Positions 5,656 through 8,600 of a stretch of DNA of 8,600 nt are shown piece by piece; the first letter of the stretch is position 1, and the number at the start of each line of letters is the position of its first letter. Location of the stretch: positions 1 to 8,600 of the forward strand of contig CAJXPC010000058.1 of assembly GCA_913057845.1 (NCBI GenBank), read 5' to 3'. The DNA comes from an uncultured Pseudomonadota bacterium. GTDB lineage: Bacteria; Pseudomonadota; Gammaproteobacteria; Burkholderiales; Eutrophovitaceae. Below the pieces are notes generated by a model. That model was not told where the DNA came from and searched no databases. It saw only the letters and a program-made list of their open reading frames with translations. The position numbers were made by a program, and so were the translations under genes.

Positions 5656-6603
5656 ATGCAATCCCCCACCATATTAGAAAATAACTCAACGGGCCATCAT
5701 GATCTTGCTCGTGAGATAGAGATCGGCCTATTAGCAGACTCACCATCAATTTCTCCAAAATTTTTATACGACCCTCTAGGTTCGCATCTATTTACTGCCA
5801 TAACCTTACTGCCTGAGTACTACCCAACCAACACTGAGAAAGATATTTTCTCCCGCTTCGAAAACCAAATCATCGATGCGATTGGCGTTGGAGGCACCCT
5901 AATTGACTTAGGTGCTGGAAATTGCCAGAAAGCAGAATCTTTTTTCAACTCTCTCAAGCCTTCAAACTATTTAGCTATTGATTTTTCAATCGAGTATCTA
6001 AAAGATGCGGTAACAAAATTGGCAGGTAAATACCCACACATCGAGATGCAATGCATGGGTATGGATTTTTCAAATCAAATATTGATTCCTGAATCTATTT
6101 CTAAAACCAAACGGATCTTTTTTTACCCTGGTTCCAGCATAGGAAATTTTCTAACTTCCGAAGCACTTCATCTACTTCGTCAAATTAAGAATCAAGCTAA
6201 AGGCGGCGGACTATTATTTGGCGTTGACCTGATGAAGGAAGACGCTATTTTGAAATTAGCATATGACGATCCTCTAAAAATAACGGCTGCTTTTAATCTT
6301 AATATTTTGAACTCGGTTAATTCAACCTTAGGATCTAACTTCGACATTAATCAATTCGATCATAAGGTAATAATTAATCACACAGAAAACAGAGTTGAGC
6401 TTTTTCTTGAAACTCTCGAGAAAGTAACTATTACATGGCCTGGAAATTCTAAAGTCCTTAATAAGGGAGACCTGATACACACTGAGAACTCTCACAAGTA
6501 CACGGTTGAAGCAATTAGTGAATTATTAAAAAATGCCGGCTTTGTGAGAACTCAAATATGGACTGATCCAAAGAATTATTTCGCTGTGATATATGCCGAA
6601 TGA
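5656..6603 (+). CDS. egtD: EgtD-type amino-acid N-alpha-methyltransferase (probably histidine)
   Basis: A 315-aa SAM-dependent enzyme of the EgtD family (about 320 aa). Mycobacterial EgtD trimethylates the alpha-amine of histidine to hercynine, the first ergothioneine step. Visible: LPEYYPTNTE (52-61), SAM motif DLGAGNCQKAE (84-94), acidic D109, YPGSSIGNF (157-165; N164 fits the histidine-binding Asn), AYDD (202-205), TAAFN (210-214) and TENS (276-279), where E277 and S279 align with the Glu and Ser that hold the imidazole in the mycobacterial enzyme. The position corresponding to its Met252 appears to be Leu (VELFLE, 247-252). The DLGAGNC form is typical of the proteobacterial branch. The weak RBS AAGTGA lies 4 nt before ATG. 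It is A/T-rich. Substrate is inferred; tryptophan or another amino acid is possible. Confidence 0.85.
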   Translation: MQSPTILENNSTGHHDLAREIEIGLLADSPSISPKFLYDPLGSHLFTAITLLPEYYPTNTEKDIFSRFENQIIDAIGVGGTLIDLGAGNCQKAESFFNSLKPSNYLAIDFSIEYLKDAVTKLAGKYPHIEMQCMGMDFSNQILIPESISKTKRIFFYPGSSIGNFLTSEALHLLRQIKNQAKGGGLLFGVDLMKEDAILKLAYDDPLKITAAFNLNILNSVNSTLGSNFDINQFDHKVIINHTENRVELFLETLEKVTITWPGNSKVLNKGDLIHTENSHKYTVEAISELLKNAGFVRTQIWTDPKNYFAVIYAE

Positions 6604-6624
6604 AATCAAGAACCAAACCCTTTC

Positions 6625-6639
6625 ATCAGATGAGCTGAT
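6625..6639 (+). repeat. Short hairpin after egtD, similar to one after the oxygenase gene
   Basis: ATCAG, 5-nt loop, CTGAT, within CATCAGAT..GAGCTGAT; TTTT follows at 6647-6650. A related string, CATCAGATAGACGAGCTGAT, occurs at 7889-7908 after the next gene. The 263-bp gap around it has no supported gene. Weak terminator at best. Confidence 0.3.
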
Positions 6640-6866
6640 AGCATCGTTTTAACGCTCAAGAGAGTACTCAATCGATCTCATCCACCTGCGCCTAGAGGAC
6701 TGTCTGGCACAAGCGAGGTAGGAAGAGAGCGCGCAAAACAAGAAGATCAACATTTAGTTATAGACGTAGGCTTTAACAAACGAGACTCTTTTCCCGACGA
6801 AATGGGCAACTCAGGTCAAAGTTTGCGCTTACAAATAGCAAGATAACTGTGTATAAATAAAGCTGA

Positions 6867-7865
6867 ATGATAGCCTCTCAAGACAAGTTAAATTCTAAAA
6901 CAACTGATGCTACCGATATCAGTAAGCCTTGGGATAAGGATAACCAAGCCTGGTGGGATTGGTATGTCAGTCTTGCAGAGAACGACGTTAAAGAAGATAC
7001 GCTGATCACTGCCGAACCGTTACCTAATGTTGCAATCCCCAGTGACGATGAGGTTATGTCCGAACTGGCCGAGCCTTATCCTTTGACAAATGATGAAATC
7101 GATTTTTTTAGAACAAATGGTTTCATCAAACTCAAGAAGGTTTTCTCACCTGGCGCCGTGCTAAAACTTAGAACTGAATTAATTAAACTATTAAAAAAAG
7201 AATTTGATGTTGATCCCGATAAAGGAGCACATAACCGGTTTCTGAGTCTAGAAATGATCTGGCCCGAAAACTCACTACTACGTGCCTATGTACTATCACC
7301 ACGTCTGGGACAAATTTCAGCAAATCTGCTTAAAGTACCTGCAGTTAGACTTTACCATGACAATGTTCTAGCAAAACAAGCTGGTTGTGGTCGAACACCA
7401 TGGCACTTCGATGACCATCATTTCCCATTAGATACCAATGACGTGGTTACCGCTTGGGCGCCAGCGCAACCCATCCCACTTGAGATGGGACCGCTCTCTT
7501 TTGCCTATCCGCTCGACGTCCACAAGATAGTTAATGCTGTTACATTTGAAAAGACTGGCACCGGCTATGACCGTGGGGTGTCAGAAGTTTTTTCACAAAA
7601 TCGGGTAGCCGTAAATGAAACTCCATTCGAGTTAGGCGAAGTTAGTTTTCATCATAATTTAAATTTTCATACCGCCTCACGGAACCATACTAACCGTAGC
7701 CGGATTGCTCTAGCCAATACTTATTATAGAGATGGAGCGCGGGTGATGAATGCGCCTACAATGGTTTCTGGTGACTGGCAGAAATTCATGCCCAATGTAA
7801 AACCAGGCGACGTTGCTGTTAGCCCCCTAAATCCAATTTGTTGGCCAATTAGTGATAAACCCTGA
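6867..7865 (+). CDS. Phytanoyl-CoA dioxygenase (PhyH) family Fe(II)/2-oxoglutarate oxygenase
   Basis: A 332-aa cytoplasmic enzyme. PhyH members hydroxylate C-H bonds of varied substrates (phytanoyl-CoA, ectoine, amino acids and natural products) using O2, iron and 2-oxoglutarate. The facial triad is complete: H180 and D182 in TPWHFDDHH (178-185), and H268 in NFHTAS. R279 in NRSRIAL, 11 residues on, has the spacing of the 2OG-binding Arg in ectoine hydroxylase. RLYHDNVLAKQAG (161-173) is a family hallmark. A Trp-rich N-terminal lead (NQAWWDWY, 26-33) precedes the fold. No helix-rich CoA domain is fused. ATG 6867 has no good Shine-Dalgarno. Its place between two methyltransferases suggests it hydroxylates a small methylated metabolite; the substrate is unknown. 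Confidence 0.85.
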   Translation: MIASQDKLNSKTTDATDISKPWDKDNQAWWDWYVSLAENDVKEDTLITAEPLPNVAIPSDDEVMSELAEPYPLTNDEIDFFRTNGFIKLKKVFSPGAVLKLRTELIKLLKKEFDVDPDKGAHNRFLSLEMIWPENSLLRAYVLSPRLGQISANLLKVPAVRLYHDNVLAKQAGCGRTPWHFDDHHFPLDTNDVVTAWAPAQPIPLEMGPLSFAYPLDVHKIVNAVTFEKTGTGYDRGVSEVFSQNRVAVNETPFELGEVSFHHNLNFHTASRNHTNRSRIALANTYYRDGARVMNAPTMVSGDWQKFMPNVKPGDVAVSPLNPICWPISDKP

Positions 7866-7889
7866 ATGATACTATCGTAGTGCTCAAAC

Positions 7890-7908
7890 ATCAGATAGAC
7901 GAGCTGAT
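7890..7908 (+). repeat. Short hairpin after the oxygenase gene
   Basis: ATCAG (7890-7894), 9-nt loop, CTGAT (7904-7908), resembling the hairpin after egtD. It lies inside the 85-bp gap before the next gene and has no T-run, so it need not stop transcription. Confidence 0.3.
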
Positions 7909-7950
7909 TAGTTGATATTACTTTCTAAATGCCTAAAAAAGATAAAAAAT

Positions 7951-8551
7951 ATGAATGATCAGAGCGGCCTAAACTCGACCTGGACCGACAGTCTTGCTCT
8001 AAATCAGCACCCCGACGCTACAGCGCTACTGGCCCATCTAAGAACTGTGCATCAACGCAATACAGGTTTCACTGAGACGTGCGCAAGCACCTGCCGCGAT
8101 GGGACCGGACGCAATAGTTATGAATGGTTGGCTGAGGTTGTGCCTGATATCGATGGTACCCGTGTGCTGGATCTTGCCTGCGGATCGGGACCGTTATTAA
8201 AAATCTTATACGATCGCCATACAAAGCTGCAATTAAAGGGAGTAGATATGTCTCCTGAAGAATTAGCACTTGCTAAGGCCCGTCTGCCAGATAGTGCGGT
8301 TGATCTAATTGAATTAAACGCTCAGGATTTGACAGCGATCAAGGATGAATCGATCGATGTGGTACTTTGCCATTGGGCATTGACACTGATGAATCCAATT
8401 GCTCCAGTGCTAAATGAAGTTCGTCGTGTGCTATCCTCCGGCGGACGTTTCGCAGCGTTAGTCGATGGACCAATGAATTCGGCGCCAGGATATGCTGATG
8501 TGCACGATTTAATCTATGGATATGTGCAAACTGAACTACCCAGTTATGGCG
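7951..8551 (+). CDS. Class I SAM-dependent methyltransferase, 3' end missing
   Basis: 200 codons are open to the insert end; the stop is lost. The SAM-binding fold is clear: motif I VLDLACGSG (72-80), the acidic end of strand 2 in GVDMSPEELALAKARL (D99), then a motif IV region IDVVLCHWALTLM (135-147) and a post-motif helix LNEVRRVLSSGGRF. The first 60 residues, with Cys44 and Cys48 in TCASTC, are not a domain I recognise and may help define substrate. ATG 7951 is chosen because the lead and motif I spacing are normal; upstream is A-rich without a Shine-Dalgarno. It follows the oxygenase gene by 85 bp on the same strand, so they are probably co-transcribed. Methyl acceptor unknown; a small molecule is likelier than nucleic acid. 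Confidence 0.8.
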
Positions 8552-8600
8552 CTGTCTCTTATACACATCTCCGAGCCCACGAGACCTCTCTACATCTCGT
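8552..8600 (-). other. Illumina Nextera adapter (artefact)
   Basis: Exact reverse complement of bases 1-49: CTGTCTCTTATACACATCT, then CCGAGCCCACGAGAC, the same index (CTCTCTAC in this sense) and ATCTCGT. The methyltransferase frame happens to stay open through it, so any protein predicted to the contig end carries about 16 false residues. Confidence 0.98.

Noticed and set aside
6634..6846. A 70-codon open frame between egtD and the oxygenase gene
   Set aside because: No usable start codon and no recognisable motif; a frame this long is not surprising by chance.

Overview
The window looks like a complete short-read contig from a gammaproteobacterium, probably a marine or environmental one. 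The first and last 49 bases are not biological: they are inverted copies of the Illumina Nextera i7 adapter. The real sequence is therefore 50-8551, and the genes at both ends are cut. The gammaproteobacterial call rests on the aspartokinase, which by eye reads closer to Pseudomonas-type LysC than to the betaproteobacterial type, and on the lysC/tRNA-Ser(GCT) neighbourhood. No finer placement is possible from sequence alone.

Region 1 (50-1598) is core genome: a truncated tRNA-Arg on the minus strand, a divergent intergenic region, lysC (aspartate kinase, first step of the Lys/Thr/Met pathway) and an intact tRNA-Ser(GCT). The csrA gene that often follows lysC in gammaproteobacteria is not here.

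Region 2 (about 1588-5597) looks like a decayed integrative island in the tRNA-Ser gene. The last part of the tRNA plus its downstream hairpin (1588-1633) is repeated in degenerate form at 5551-5597. Three TTGTACC repeats, which resemble integrase arm sites, lie just inside the left copy. No integrase gene remains. The island holds a secreted fasciclin-domain protein, a small secreted protein of unknown function, a YihN-like MFS transporter, a ~60 bp direct repeat present twice (1704 and 3607), and several start-less or broken open frames that look like gene debris.

Region 3 (5656-8551) holds three same-strand genes immediately right of the island: an EgtD-type amino-acid N-alpha-methyltransferase, a phytanoyl-CoA-dioxygenase-family Fe(II)/2-oxoglutarate oxygenase with a complete metal and co-substrate set, and a class I SAM methyltransferase cut by the contig end. 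They could form a small pathway making a methylated, hydroxylated amino-acid betaine or an ergothioneine-related compound. No sulfoxide synthase (EgtB/OvoA) is visible before the contig ends. This cluster is the best candidate for unexplored biology in the window, but its chemistry is inferred.
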